A stretch of 64,000 bases of DNA from Bradyrhizobium sp. Tv2a-2 (GCF_000472425.1 NZ_AXAI01000008.1:248001-312000), one strand, 5' to 3'. Positions 23,639 to 32,918 are shown, numbered from the stretch's first letter. The notes: a model not told the origin generated them from the letters alone. Translations and numbers: made by a program.

Positions 23639-25171
23639 ATGCGGCTAATCGACTATTTGGACAAAGGTGCCTCGCTGGGCGCGGACGCGCCGTGCCTGAC
23701 CATGGATGGCCACGAGCTCAGTTACGCCGACGTGCAGCGGCTGAGCTACCGGATCGCTCGCAGCCTTGTGCAGACCGGAATCGCCGCCGGCGACAAGGTC
23801 GCCATCCTGTCGGGAAACGATCCGATCGCGTTCGCGTGCGTGTTCGGCATTTCGCGCGCGGGCGCGGTCTGGTGCCCGGTCAATCCGCGCAACGAGGCGG
23901 CGGAGAACCAGTTCATCCTCGATGAATTCGACTGCAGCCTGCTGCTGTTTCATTCCAGTCTCGTCGAGATGGTAGAGAAGATCCGCCCGAAGCTGCCGAA
24001 ACTGCGGGCGGTGGTGTGTCTCGACGCTGCATTGCCGTTCGCCGCATCATTCGACGCCTGGCTGTCCGACGACGTCGGATATTTTCAGCGCGAACCGGTC
24101 GACGACCTCGTCATGTTGCCGGGCACCGGCGGCACCACCGGGAAACCCAAGGGGGTGATGCTGTCGGGCCGGAACATCGAGACGATGACGGCGCTTACGT
24201 TGATGAGCTACCCGTTCAAGGGACGTCCGACCTACCTCGCGCTGGCGCCGCTGACGCATGCCGCGGGCGTGTTGTGCTTCCCGGTGATGGCGCTCGGCGG
24301 GCGGATCGTCATCATGCATCACCCCGACATCGGCGAATTCCTCGCCCTGATCGCGAGTCACCGCGTCACCCACACGTTCTTGCCGCCGACCGTGATCTAC
24401 ATGCTGCTCGATCATCCGCAGCTCGATCAAGCTGAACTGGGCTCACTGCAGTGCTTCTGGTACGGCGCGGCGCCGATCTCGGCCTCGCGGCTGGCGGAAG
24501 CGCTGCGGCGCATCGGGCCGATGGCGCAGCTGTTCGGGCAGACCGAAGCACCTATGATGATTTCGACCATGGCGCCGGACGATCATTTCAATGCCGACGG
24601 TTCGATCGCCATCGCGCGGCTGTCATCGGCGGGCCGAGTAACCCCGCTCGTCCAGCTTGGCATCATGAACACCGACGGCAATCTCCTGCCCAGAGGGCAG
24701 CGCGGCGAGATCGTGGTGCGTGGTTCGCTGGTGATGGACGGGTACTACAAGAACCCCGAGGCCACCGCGGAGGCCTCGGCCCATGGCTGGCATCACACTG
24801 GCGATATCGGCTATCTCGATGCCGACAACTTCCTCTATATCGTCGATCGCGCCAAGGACATGATCATCACCGGCGGCTTCAACGTCTATTCCGTTGAGGT
24901 CGAAAACGCGCTGCGGGCGATCGAGACCATCCAGGACTGCGCCGTCGTAGGTCTACCCGACCCGAAATGGGGCGAGCGCGTGGTTGCGGTCGTTCAGGCG
25001 AGACCGGGCCAAAGTGTCGACGCGGCTGCTGTTACCGCCTTCGTCAAGGCCCAAATTGGCAGCGTCAAGGCGCCGAAGCAGATCGAGGTGTGGAGCGACC
25101 TACCACGTTCCAAGGTCGGCAAGGTGTTGAAGGCCGATGTCCGCGCGAAACTGCTGCAAGGCTCGGGATGA
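23639..25171 (+). CDS. Acyl-CoA synthetase (AMP-forming)
   Basis: ANL-superfamily ligase of 510 aa that activates a carboxylate to acyl-AMP then acyl-CoA. The P-loop is LPGTGGTTGKPKGVMLS (about residues 159-175). Other family motifs are FGQTEAP, HHTGDIGYLDADNFLYIVDR, the hinge DRAKDMIITGGFNVYS and the C-terminal catalytic Lys region RSKVGKVLK. SD GGAGG. It ends the catabolic run. Substrate range (fatty, aromatic or alicyclic acid) cannot be read from sequence. Confidence 0.92.
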   Translation: MRLIDYLDKGASLGADAPCLTMDGHELSYADVQRLSYRIARSLVQTGIAAGDKVAILSGNDPIAFACVFGISRAGAVWCPVNPRNEAAENQFILDEFDCSLLLFHSSLVEMVEKIRPKLPKLRAVVCLDAALPFAASFDAWLSDDVGYFQREPVDDLVMLPGTGGTTGKPKGVMLSGRNIETMTALTLMSYPFKGRPTYLALAPLTHAAGVLCFPVMALGGRIVIMHHPDIGEFLALIASHRVTHTFLPPTVIYMLLDHPQLDQAELGSLQCFWYGAAPISASRLAEALRRIGPMAQLFGQTEAPMMISTMAPDDHFNADGSIAIARLSSAGRVTPLVQLGIMNTDGNLLPRGQRGEIVVRGSLVMDGYYKNPEATAEASAHGWHHTGDIGYLDADNFLYIVDRAKDMIITGGFNVYSVEVENALRAIETIQDCAVVGLPDPKWGERVVAVVQARPGQSVDAAAVTAFVKAQIGSVKAPKQIEVWSDLPRSKVGKVLKADVRAKLLQGSG

Positions 25172-25411
25172 CCTGCGCCCGATCGGACGCGCGCCGATAT
25201 TCATGATGGCGAGGAGCGATCTGCTCCACCCGAGGGCCGGACACGGAAGCCCGAAACAGCGGCGGTCCCTGGCGACGCAGTCCGAGACTGATGCCAATTC
25301 AGAAGCGGTCGCATGCAGACCTCAGCTTTCGGTCATCTCCGCCCTTTTGGGATCGCTGTCGCTCCCCTGGGCTTTTGTATTCAACGCCGCAATCTTCGAA
25401 ACGACGAGAAG

Positions 25412-25701
25412 CTACGCGTCGGATTCGATGTTCAGCAGGACCTCCCCGGCGATGATTTCGGGGTCTCCAAGATGAAGGTCGTGCAGGCTTGCTTGAACAG
25501 TACTTTATCGTTCGCCGCATTGGCGCTTTCGCGGTCCTCGAAAATCATCACGGCGACCCCGACGCCTTCGCCCCCATCCAGTACATAATAAGATCTGAAT
25601 CCGTGCGATTGCCTTAGGATCTGGCCGATGCCGCTTCTGGCGCGGCGAGCGGCATCTGCGACCGAATGAACCTTGGTGTACTTACGAATGACTATGTACA
25701 T
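25412..25701 (-). pseudogene. Small ABM-like monooxygenase-fold protein, frameshifted
   Basis: ATG at 25701, product MYIVIRKYTKVHSVADAARR, then GQILRQSHGF and YYVLDGGEGVGVAVMIFED, resembling small dimeric ferredoxin-fold proteins. The main frame ends at 25432 with an odd tail (TPKSSPGRSC). From about 25500 the neighbouring frame reads SLHDLHLGDPEIIAGEVLLN and stops at 25412, which looks like the native end. A 1-nt indel near 25495-25505 separates them. Confidence 0.55.
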
Positions 25702-26101
25702 GGGCCACCACGCGTCTTAGTTCCGTCCTCACGCATCAAAGCATATTGGGCCGCCGCTGCACTAGGTCGGCCGATTTCCGAGATCGGTCATTCTCGATCA
25801 AACGGGGCTGGCCGGACCATGTCCGCATATTCGCACCTTGGCCGGGTGACCCGACAATCCCAATTCTCGGGATGGCCACGCGCCATTGGCTTCCGACGCC
25901 CAGAGTTTACCGGCTTTTCGCCGTCCCTTGATCTAGATCAAGAAACTCGCTTCGGACCGCTTTTAGGTCTTTGAAGGATCATTGCGTCGTGAACTGCACC
26001 GGCCAGTGTGCGAGACGCAGCGGCGCACCGGCGTTGTCGTCCGGCAGATCAGGAAAAGCTCAACAAACCGCCCCGGCAATAACCATTCGTGGAGAGACGC
26101 G
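25702..26101. other. Gene-free region with FixK/FNR box
   Basis: About 400 nt with no convincing coding frame. It contains the perfect FixK/FNR palindrome at 25928-25941 and hence probably the promoter of the DUF937 gene. Confidence 0.5.
25928..25941 (+). promoter_or_regulatory. FixK/FNR box
   Basis: TTGAT-CTAG-ATCAA, a perfect, fully symmetric FixK2/FNR site. The centre is 167 nt before the ATG at 26102. A class II promoter would start near 25976 and give a long leader. Confidence 0.7.
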
Positions 26102-27184
26102 ATGGCAACCAACCTCACCTCCGTCGTAATGCAATTCCTGACCCCTGAAATCGTCGCCCAGATCGCCTCATTTCTGGGACTGGACAAAGCCGCCACCCAG
26201 AAGGCGGCAGGAGGAGCGGTTCCAGCGTTGCTGGCGGGTCTGTCCGATCTGGTTGCAAACCCTGCCGGAACCAGCCAACTGTCGAAGCTGCTGTCGCAGC
26301 AACAAATCCGTTCTCCCACCGATCTCCTGAGCAGCACGGGCGTCCAGGGACTTGCAGACACCGGATCGAACATGCTCTCCGGGTTGTTTGGCGGCCGAAC
26401 CATGGACACCATGGCGCAGGCGGTCGGCAAGTTTACAGGTATCGGCGACAGCGGCGGCAAACTGCTGCTCAGCGTACTCGGTCCAATCGTGCTGGGCGCC
26501 TTGGGTCAACACCAGCGCAACGCGGGTCTCGACGCAACCGGCCTCGCATCGCTGCTCCGCTCACAGAAAGATCAAATCGTTGCAGCGATTCCGTCAGGTC
26601 TGGCGGATCAACTCGGTGCTACGGGTCTGATCGACAGGACCACAAGTGTTTCTGGACGCGCCGCCGCCGCGGCAAGCCAGACAGCCAGCACTACATTTAA
26701 CAAAGCCGCGCAGTGGCCCTATTGGCTAGGCGCCTTGATCGTACTGGGCGGTCTTGCCTGGTACACGCTCGGACGCCAGGGTCAACAGACGGTCGCCGAG
26801 CAACCCGCCACAACGCAACCCGCAACCCAAACCGTGGGCATGGCGCCGGCGAATTTGACCGTCGATGGGGTGAACCTCGGCAACCAGTTCAACTCGTCCA
26901 TCAACACCCTGAAGTCCGCGCTGCCCGGCATCACCGATGCAGCCACTGCTCAGGCAGCTTTGCCCAAGATCAACGAGGTGGTTGCGCAATTGAACGATAT
27001 TAGCGCGCGGGCGGCAAAGCTTCCTCCCGAAGGGCGAAGCGCGCTCGCCAAACTGATCGTCGCCATGAGGCCTACGATCAACCAGATGTGCGACAAGGTC
27101 ATGGCGACCCCCGGCGTTGGGGTCGTCGCGAAGCCGGCTATTGATGATCTTCAAGCAAGGTTGGACGCGCTGGCGCAGGTCTGA
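26102..27184 (+). CDS. DUF937-domain membrane-anchored protein
   Basis: 360-aa protein from the ATG at 26102 (MATNLTSVVMQFLTPEIVAQ, GGAGAGA SD), a start that matches the DUF937 fold (FLGLDKAATQKAAGGAVPAL). Residues about 1-180 form the helical DUF937 part, with Gly-rich GGRTMDT and FTGIGDSGGK. One transmembrane helix follows (WPYWLGALIVLGGLAWYTLG), then a Thr/Gln/Pro linker and a helical periplasmic domain. It is the first of four small co-oriented genes downstream of a FixK/FNR box. Function unknown; a stress or envelope role fits. Confidence 0.75.
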   Translation: MATNLTSVVMQFLTPEIVAQIASFLGLDKAATQKAAGGAVPALLAGLSDLVANPAGTSQLSKLLSQQQIRSPTDLLSSTGVQGLADTGSNMLSGLFGGRTMDTMAQAVGKFTGIGDSGGKLLLSVLGPIVLGALGQHQRNAGLDATGLASLLRSQKDQIVAAIPSGLADQLGATGLIDRTTSVSGRAAAAASQTASTTFNKAAQWPYWLGALIVLGGLAWYTLGRQGQQTVAEQPATTQPATQTVGMAPANLTVDGVNLGNQFNSSINTLKSALPGITDAATAQAALPKINEVVAQLNDISARAAKLPPEGRSALAKLIVAMRPTINQMCDKVMATPGVGVVAKPAIDDLQARLDALAQV

Positions 27185-27246
27185 AGTCTGCAGAAAGCCC
27201 GTTGAGAACGACTCGCCATCGATCGGTTTTTGAAAGGAGCAGCGAT

Positions 27247-27498
27247 ATGGGCATCCTCAGCTGGATCATACTTGGCCTTATCGCGGGGTTCATTGGGAGC
27301 AAGATCGTCGACAAGCAGGGGCAGGGATTTTGGCTCAACATCGCCCTCGGAATAATCGGCGCGCTCGTTGGCGGCTTTCTGTTTAGCTTTGTTGGTGCGA
27401 GCGGTGTCACAGGCCTCAACATCTGGAGCATGATTGTCGCGATCATTGGCTCCGTTGTCGTGCTGCTGATCTATAACGCCGTGACCGCACGAATCTGA
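27247..27498 (+). CDS. GlsB/YeaQ/YmgE family stress-response membrane protein
   Basis: 83-aa integral membrane protein starting MGILSWIILGLIAGFIGSKI, with three Gly-rich membrane helices and the LGIIGALVGGFLF motif of the transglycosylase-associated (YeaQ/YmgE) family. SD AAAGGAG. It is known to be stress induced in enterobacteria; mechanism unclear. It is 62 nt after the DUF937 gene and 36 nt before a YidB-like gene, so probably one operon. Confidence 0.88.
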   Translation: MGILSWIILGLIAGFIGSKIVDKQGQGFWLNIALGIIGALVGGFLFSFVGASGVTGLNIWSMIVAIIGSVVVLLIYNAVTARI

Positions 27499-27534
27499 AT
27501 TGGATTGTCCCACGCTCATGCTCAAAGGGAGAGA

Positions 27535-27990
27535 ATGATGGCCGGCCTCGAAGATATGATCCGATCATCCGCGCCAGGTGGCAACATTGGAAAGCCTTTG
27601 ATGCTTGCGCTTCTCGCGCTGTTCGCGTCCGGCGCTCTGTTCCGGAGCGGCGGAGGAGACCGCCCCGCGGATACGCCGAAGCAGCCGACATCCGATGAAG
27701 GAGCAGGTGGTCTGCTCGGAGGATTAGGCGGGCTATTGGATAAACTGCAAAAGGGAGGTCTTGGAAACGCTGCAAATTCGTGGGTTGGTTCCGGCCAAAA
27801 TCAACCTGTATCCCCTGGTCAACTTGGCTCGGCCCTTGGCCCGGACATCGTCAAGGTGCTTGCTCAACGCTCTGGCCTCTCCGAAGAAGAAATCACCAAC
27901 CAATTGTCGCAGGCGGTGCCGGGCGTGGTGGACAAACTGACCCCGCAGGGCCGTCTCCCGACCGTGGCGGAATTGTCTGAGTTGAGGTGA
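27535..27990 (+). CDS. YidB-like (DUF937) protein
   Basis: 151-aa protein beginning MMAGLEDMIRSSAPGGNIGK (adjacent ATGs at 27535 and 27538; SD GGGAGAG). It has a hydrophobic segment (LMLALLALFASGALF), a Gly/Leu-rich stretch (GGLLGGLGGLLDKLQKGGLG) and the YidB C-terminal pattern SGLSEEEITNQLSQAVPGVVDKLTPQ. YidB proteins are small DUF937 relatives of unknown function. This is the second DUF937-type gene in the same operon. Confidence 0.8.
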   Translation: MMAGLEDMIRSSAPGGNIGKPLMLALLALFASGALFRSGGGDRPADTPKQPTSDEGAGGLLGGLGGLLDKLQKGGLGNAANSWVGSGQNQPVSPGQLGSALGPDIVKVLAQRSGLSEEEITNQLSQAVPGVVDKLTPQGRLPTVAELSELR

Positions 27991-28200
27991 ATGGGTTCGC
28001 CGACCAGTCCGAGGGCCAAGCCATGCGCATTGACGCATTGATGAGTCTGCGCATGTGAGGTCGCCATAGCGCGGCTGTCGTCGCCATGGGCCCGATCGGT
28101 TATTGCGTTGAGATACAGGCTCACATCGCTATCTGATCAGGTCAAAAAGGGATAAGGTAGAAGCTCAGTCGGTTAGTCATATCTAAATCGAAGTCGCTGC

Positions 28201-28779
28201 ATGTCGAATCCCGATCTTCCATTGTCAATCGCGCTTGGGGTCGGCCTCGCTGCGGCAACGGGCTTCCGCATTTTTTTGCCGATGCTCATCGTCAGTGTGG
28301 CAGCCCATACTGGGCATCTGTCATTGGATGAACGCTTTGCATGGCTTGCAACGTCATCCGCGCTGATAGCACTGAGTGTGGCCGCCTTTCTGGAAATCCT
28401 TGCCTACTATGTTCCCGTTGTTGACAACCTGCTCGACACCTTGGCAACGCCAGCCTCTCTGGTCGCAGGGACGGTCGTGTCGGCGGCAGTAATGACCGAT
28501 GTGCCGCCGATGGTGAAATGGACGGCGGCTGTGATCGCGGGGGGCGGCGTCGCCGGCCTTACGCAAGCCGGCACCGCAATGCTTAGAGCAAAATCTACGA
28601 TCTTCACCGGTGGTGTTGGCAACGCGGTCATCTCGACAGCGGAACTGGGTGGCGCGCTCCTGGTCTCTCTCTTGGCGCTGGCCGCGCCACTTGCCGCCCT
28701 CGGAGTGGTTATCTTCTTTCTATGGTTGGCGATGCGCTTGATCCGTCAGCTGCTCCGACGAGAGACGCGCTCGAGTTAG
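28201..28779 (+). CDS. DUF4126 integral membrane protein
   Basis: 192-aa polytopic membrane protein beginning with SIALGVGLAAATGFRIFLPM, the DUF4126 start, with about five helices and the conserved LEILAYYVPVVDNLLDTLATP in the middle. Short charged tail (RRETRSS). Family function unknown. It is 210 nt after the YidB-like gene, so it may have its own promoter. Confidence 0.8.
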   Translation: MSNPDLPLSIALGVGLAAATGFRIFLPMLIVSVAAHTGHLSLDERFAWLATSSALIALSVAAFLEILAYYVPVVDNLLDTLATPASLVAGTVVSAAVMTDVPPMVKWTAAVIAGGGVAGLTQAGTAMLRAKSTIFTGGVGNAVISTAELGGALLVSLLALAAPLAALGVVIFFLWLAMRLIRQLLRRETRSS

Positions 28780-28928
28780 AGATCATTCCCGGAAGTCGAG
28801 CGCGGCCGACGATGTCTCCGTGGAGCCGACATAATGGATCGACCTCCGATATCTATTCGACTTCGCCGCAGTGGTGACAAACTGGATCAAGGCCGGGTCG
28901 CTCATGCATAGACAGGAGGAACAACTCG

Positions 28929-29342
28929 ATGAAACTCGAAGACATTCCACGGCGTGAGGAGGCTCTGATAGTCGCCGAGGCACAGCAGCGTATCGATCGT
29001 TTGATCATCACCGAGCACTTCGACCGCCGAGTTGCTTCTTTCTCTGAGATCTCGCACGTCGCGCGGGCTGTGTGGATTGGCACCCTTCGCGGAACACCCA
29101 TGACTGCAGAGAAAATCACGCATACGATCGGGATGCCGCGCGCCACCGTGCTGCGCAAACTCGACTACCTCATCAAACAGGGTCACGTGCGCCAGGAAGG
29201 CACTCTCTATTACGTCGCAGATAAGGTTCTCGCCACGCGAACGCCCGCGCTGGATCGGACGATCGCGGTGATCCTCGAGGCGGCCGACGCGCTGCGGGCG
29301 GTACGGGGCGGCGTTGTCGCAACTGACAAAAGTGCTGCCTAG
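28929..29342 (+). CDS. Winged-helix (MarR-like) regulator
   Basis: 137-aa DNA-binding protein with a helix-turn-helix/wing region: HVARAVWIGTLRGTPMTAEKI, MPRATVLRKLDYLIKQGHV (recognition helix) and RQEGTLYYVADKVL (wing). The GGAGGA SD upstream of the ATG supports the start. No ligand-binding domain is evident. It ends inside intergenic repeat copy B. Target genes unknown. Confidence 0.75.
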   Translation: MKLEDIPRREEALIVAEAQQRIDRLIITEHFDRRVASFSEISHVARAVWIGTLRGTPMTAEKITHTIGMPRATVLRKLDYLIKQGHVRQEGTLYYVADKVLATRTPALDRTIAVILEAADALRAVRGGVVATDKSAA

Positions 29343-29460
29343 AGCATTTCCGGTTCTGATTGAATCAGAACCGGAGCTCTAGATTCTTGTTTTGACGCGT
29401 TTTCTTCACGCGAACCGGTCCCCACTTCGCTCGAAAACACTCTAAAGCATGATCCGGAAA
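29341..29460 (+). repeat. Bradyrhizobial intergenic repeat, copy B
   Basis: Starts with a near-perfect 25-nt palindrome (29350-29374, CCGGTTCTGATT / AATCAGAACCGG around one G). It continues with AGATTCTTGTTTTG, CGCGTTTTCTTCAC and CCCACTTCG, and ends near AAGCATGATCCGG. It is the same element as copy A (6466-6561) in the other orientation. It lies between convergent genes and could fold as a terminator. Confidence 0.8.
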
Positions 29461-29476
29461 AGTGCGATGTCGTTCA

Positions 29477-31420
29477 TCATCCTTCGGCTTCCCCCACGAC
29501 GAGCGGCGGTAGCGGGCAGTCGAGCGTATCGCAAATGGCGCGAAGCAGCTCCGCTTCGCGGACGGTGACCTGCTGGTTTGCCAGGATGCAGGCCGCGCAG
29601 GCGACGACAATCCGGCGCTTGATGGCCGGGACGGATTGATCGAGCGTTTGCAGCGCCGCGTCGAACTCAGCGAGGGAGCATTCCTCGCGAGGCGGCAAGC
29701 GGTGGGTGTGGTCGCCGCCGATGTAGCTCGCCATGCCCGCATCGAACGCCCGGGCGGCCTGGGCGGTCTCCGGCTGGCCTTCCCAGGCTAACAGCGCCAA
29801 CACCGTCGCTACCGGGTGCGCCAGTTTTTGCGGCGAGCTTTGCACTGGTCGCGTCCGACGCTGCGGCAGGAACTGAGCGTCGAGATGGCGATGTAGCACA
29901 CAGCGGAGGGTGTATTCGAACAGGCTCAGCCGCTGGTCGGCGATCATGAGTTCCTCGACCTGGGCGCGGAAAGTGCGGTGCTGGCGGGGCGACATCTGCC
30001 GCAGGGCCGGCATGGCCAGATCCAGGAGGGGTAGCCGGTGCGTGTCCGGCAAGGCCTGCACAGGAGCAAGCAGCCGCAAGGTTTCGGCGAGGTCCTGCGG
30101 CTGAGCGCCGGCCGTCAGCCGGGTCAGCTGGAAATCCCGCAAGTCCGCCCGCGGATCCAGGAGCAGCGCGTAGACCAGGGCGCGAGCACTGAACGGCTCC
30201 TGGGCGGCGACCCGGAGCACGTCGGGCATGCCGTCGTGCAACGCCTGCGCGCAGCTGATTTCTTCCGGATCGACGTGGCCGACCCGGGAGGCCGCTTCGT
30301 CGGCGAACCCCAGTATCGGCAACGGCACCTGCGGCAGCCCCGGCAACCTCGGCATCCCGGCAAGCGGCGGGACCCGGCCGCGGCGGGAGCCTTCGAGTTC
30401 TTCCCGATCGGCGCTGACCGGCCGCACCTCCGGGAACTGGCCGTTGAACTGCGGATCGAGCCGGCGGATGCGCTCGACGAGGGGCGGGTGGGTCGCCAGC
30501 AGTCCGGCGAGCCCCTGGCCGGCGAAGGCGTTGGCGAAAAACATGTGACCGGCCTCGGCGGCCTGGGGGTTATTGATGCGCGACCCCTCGGCCAACCCGC
30601 CGATCTTCTTGAGCGCCCCGCCAATGCCGTCGGGGTTGCGCGTGAACTGGACGGCGCTGGCGTCGGCCAGGTACTCGCGCTGCCGAGACACCGCCGCCAT
30701 GATCAGCCGACCGAAGAACGCTCCTACCAAACCCAGCACAAACACGCCCAGGCCCAGCAGCATCAGTCCGCCACGGGAATCGTTCCTTCCCGAAGAGCGT
30801 CCGGACGTGAACATGAGCATGCGGCCCATGATGGACAACGCCATGATCCCGAAGATCAGGCCGATCAGCCGGATGTTGAGCCGCATATCGCCGTTGAGGA
30901 TATGGCTGAACTCGTGAGCCACCACGCCCTGCAGCTCGTCGCGGGTCAGGTAGTTGAGGCAGCCCTGAGAGACCGCGACCACGGCATCGCCCGGGGCGTA
31001 GCCGGCCGCGAAGGCATTGATGCCGGGCTCCTGCAGAACATAGACGGGAGGCACCGGCACTCCCGCGGCAATCGCCATCTCCTCGACGACATTGAGCAGC
31101 CGCTTCTGCCGCGCGTCGGTGGTCGTGCCGGGCACCTCCTCGCCGCCCAGCATCAGGGCGACGGCTTGGCCGCCGGAAGCGAGTTGGGCCACCTTGAATA
31201 TGCTGGCACCGCCGACCAGAAGGCCCACCCCCGGCGCCGCGAGCAGGAGGAGATCCGGTTGCCACCAGGACACGGGTTCTTGGGCGTCATTCATGCTGAG
31301 CGCCACCAACAGCCCGTACACAAGGGCGATCAGAATCAGGATCGCCAGGACGAAATAGACCACCAGCTGGAAGGTCTTGCGTCGGGCCGAATCCTGCTGC
31401 TGAAAAAAATTAGGGGCCAT
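29477..31420 (-). CDS. M48 family metalloprotease with long C-terminal extension
   Basis: HtpX-like membrane zinc protease of 647 aa from the ATG at 31420; an ATG at 31444 is also possible, and neither has a strong SD. Two membrane helices lie at about 18-41 and 57-75, followed by the HEFSH motif (169-173) with the third ligand in SRQREYLADASA, and two more helices around 195-240. After about residue 330 a soluble C-terminal region of roughly 300 aa extends well beyond classical HtpX (about 290 aa). It is 67 nt downstream of a LemA gene, a common pairing. Role is membrane-protein quality control by family. Confidence 0.85.
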   Translation of the reverse strand: MAPNFFQQQDSARRKTFQLVVYFVLAILILIALVYGLLVALSMNDAQEPVSWWQPDLLLLAAPGVGLLVGGASIFKVAQLASGGQAVALMLGGEEVPGTTTDARQKRLLNVVEEMAIAAGVPVPPVYVLQEPGINAFAAGYAPGDAVVAVSQGCLNYLTRDELQGVVAHEFSHILNGDMRLNIRLIGLIFGIMALSIMGRMLMFTSGRSSGRNDSRGGLMLLGLGVFVLGLVGAFFGRLIMAAVSRQREYLADASAVQFTRNPDGIGGALKKIGGLAEGSRINNPQAAEAGHMFFANAFAGQGLAGLLATHPPLVERIRRLDPQFNGQFPEVRPVSADREELEGSRRGRVPPLAGMPRLPGLPQVPLPILGFADEAASRVGHVDPEEISCAQALHDGMPDVLRVAAQEPFSARALVYALLLDPRADLRDFQLTRLTAGAQPQDLAETLRLLAPVQALPDTHRLPLLDLAMPALRQMSPRQHRTFRAQVEELMIADQRLSLFEYTLRCVLHRHLDAQFLPQRRTRPVQSSPQKLAHPVATVLALLAWEGQPETAQAARAFDAGMASYIGGDHTHRLPPREECSLAEFDAALQTLDQSVPAIKRRIVVACAACILANQQVTVREAELLRAICDTLDCPLPPLVVGEAEG

Positions 31421-31487
31421 GGTCAGCGGCGGCTTTTGGAGCATGGAAGCGCAAGCATGGGACGCACAGAGCGGTAGCGGTTTCGGG

Positions 31488-32084
31488 TTAGAACGACACC
31501 TTGGGGGCTGCGCGCTCGGTCTCCGCGGTTTCGAGCAGCGCCGCCTCCTTGAAACCGAACATGCCGGACACCGTGTTGGCCGGGAAGACCTCGCGCCGGA
31601 TGTTGTAGCTGGCGACGGCGTCGTTGAACGCTTGCCGGGCGAAGGCGATCTTGTTCTCGGTTGAGGCCAGCTCCTCCTGCAGGGCGAGCATGTTCTGGTT
31701 GGCCTTGAGGTCCGGGTACGCCTCGGACAGGGCAAAGAGCCTGCCCAGGACGCCGCCGAGCTGGGCTTCGGCCTGGTTGAGCTCCCTCACGGCCGCCGGG
31801 TCGCTCGGGTTGGCGGCGACTTTCTGCTCGGCCGCCATCGCGCTGTTGCGGGCCTTGATGACGGCGTCGAGCGTCTCCCTTTCGTGGCCCATGTAGCCCT
31901 TAACGGCTTCGACCAGGTTCGGAATCAGCTCGTAGCGGCGTTTGAGCTGCACGTCGATCTGGGCGAAGGCGTTCTTGAAGCGGTTCCCGGCGACCACCAG
32001 CCCGTTGTAGATGCCCATGAGCCAGAGCGCGAGCAGCAGCACGATGGCCAGGAGCACGAGCAGGGTAATGATGACGGGACTCAT
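31488..32084 (-). CDS. LemA family protein
   Basis: 198-aa membrane-anchored coiled-coil protein. One N-terminal helix (TLLVLLAIVLLLALWLMGIY) is followed by the LemA signature NRFKNAFAQIDVQLKRRYEL, IPNLVEAVKGYMGHE, and the later AYPDLKANQNMLALQEEL. SD GGAGGT. LemA proteins commonly sit beside M48 proteases, as here. The operon order is lemA then protease. Function in envelope maintenance is inferred. Confidence 0.9.
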   Translation of the reverse strand: MSPVIITLLVLLAIVLLLALWLMGIYNGLVVAGNRFKNAFAQIDVQLKRRYELIPNLVEAVKGYMGHERETLDAVIKARNSAMAAEQKVAANPSDPAAVRELNQAEAQLGGVLGRLFALSEAYPDLKANQNMLALQEELASTENKIAFARQAFNDAVASYNIRREVFPANTVSGMFGFKEAALLETAETERAAPKVSF

Positions 32085-32509
32085 GAGCGCTGACCTCCGA
32101 CGAGAGAAATGCTGGTCTGGTCCATCGCACGACGACTCGCGCTAGACTGGTCCTATGGAATCCTGCCGAGAAACTTGGCATACCCCACAGATGGTCAGGT
32201 AAGGACGATACCACCTTTATCGGGTGCTGCCCACGATTCTGTGCTCCTTCGCTCCGCATGGGAAGCGGATGGACATTGGCTCTCGGGCGGCCTCGGCCCA
32301 CATACCGCCATCACCAGCGGTCAGCAGTGCAAAGCCGTTGCCGACGACATCGATCGTCACGGCTGTGAACTCGGGGAGGGTGACCGCGAAAGACCCCGAT
32401 GTCTCTTCCACCTGCCTCGGTGCACGTCTCCGCGCTCCTTAAGAATTCATTAACCTTGGGCGAGCAAGACTTCGCTTGGGCTGGGCGCATCACTGGTAAG
32501 GAAAATCCC
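32085..32509. other. Gene-poor region between LemA and DUF2934 genes
   Basis: No firm gene. A minus-strand GTG frame at 32217-32411 (64 aa, ...FAVTLPEFTAVTIDVVGNGF...) has reasonable protein-like composition but no good SD and cannot be supported further. Confidence 0.35.
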
Positions 32510-32740
32510 ATGCCAAATCTGGAAGAGGCAATTCGCGAACGCGCCTACCACCTCTGGATCGCAGATGGTCAACCCGAGGGCAAGGCGGAGATCTATTGGC
32601 TGAATGCTCAACACGAAATTCTCGCGACATCAGTCGAACACTTGGCCAGCACCGCTGCCACAGTTGACACGGTAGCAACGAGACCAGCCGGAAGGGCAAG
32701 GGTCGTTCGGTCCGGAAAAAGCAAAGCTCGCGCAGCCTAG
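32510..32740 (+). CDS. DUF2934 domain protein
   Basis: 76-aa cytoplasmic protein starting at the ATG at 32510. Residues 4-30 carry the DUF2934 pattern (EEAIRERAYHLWIADGQPEG) that defines this small alphaproteobacterial family. The rest is Ala/Thr/Arg-rich. Upstream in-frame starts at 32399 would add a sequence with no homology to the pattern. Function unknown. Confidence 0.8.
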   Translation: MPNLEEAIRERAYHLWIADGQPEGKAEIYWLNAQHEILATSVEHLASTAATVDTVATRPAGRARVVRSGKSKARAA

Positions 32741-32918
32741 TCCGTAGGGGTCCCATCGTGCGGGACCGGACGACGCCGTTATGAGGGGACGGGGCGGCTC
32801 GACTTCCCCGTTGCCGCTGGCCGAAGCGCAAGCCGCTCGTAATCGGTATACTTCGAAGGGCCCTTGATCCGAGCGGATAGCGCCCTTGCGCGGGCCTCTC
32901 CTGGCACGGAGAAGAAAG

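Noticed and set aside
30038..31477. 479-codon plus-strand frame opposite the M48 protease gene
   Set aside because: Composition full of His, Arg, Gln and Gly with no fold-like pattern; the antisense strand carries a clear HEFSH protease.
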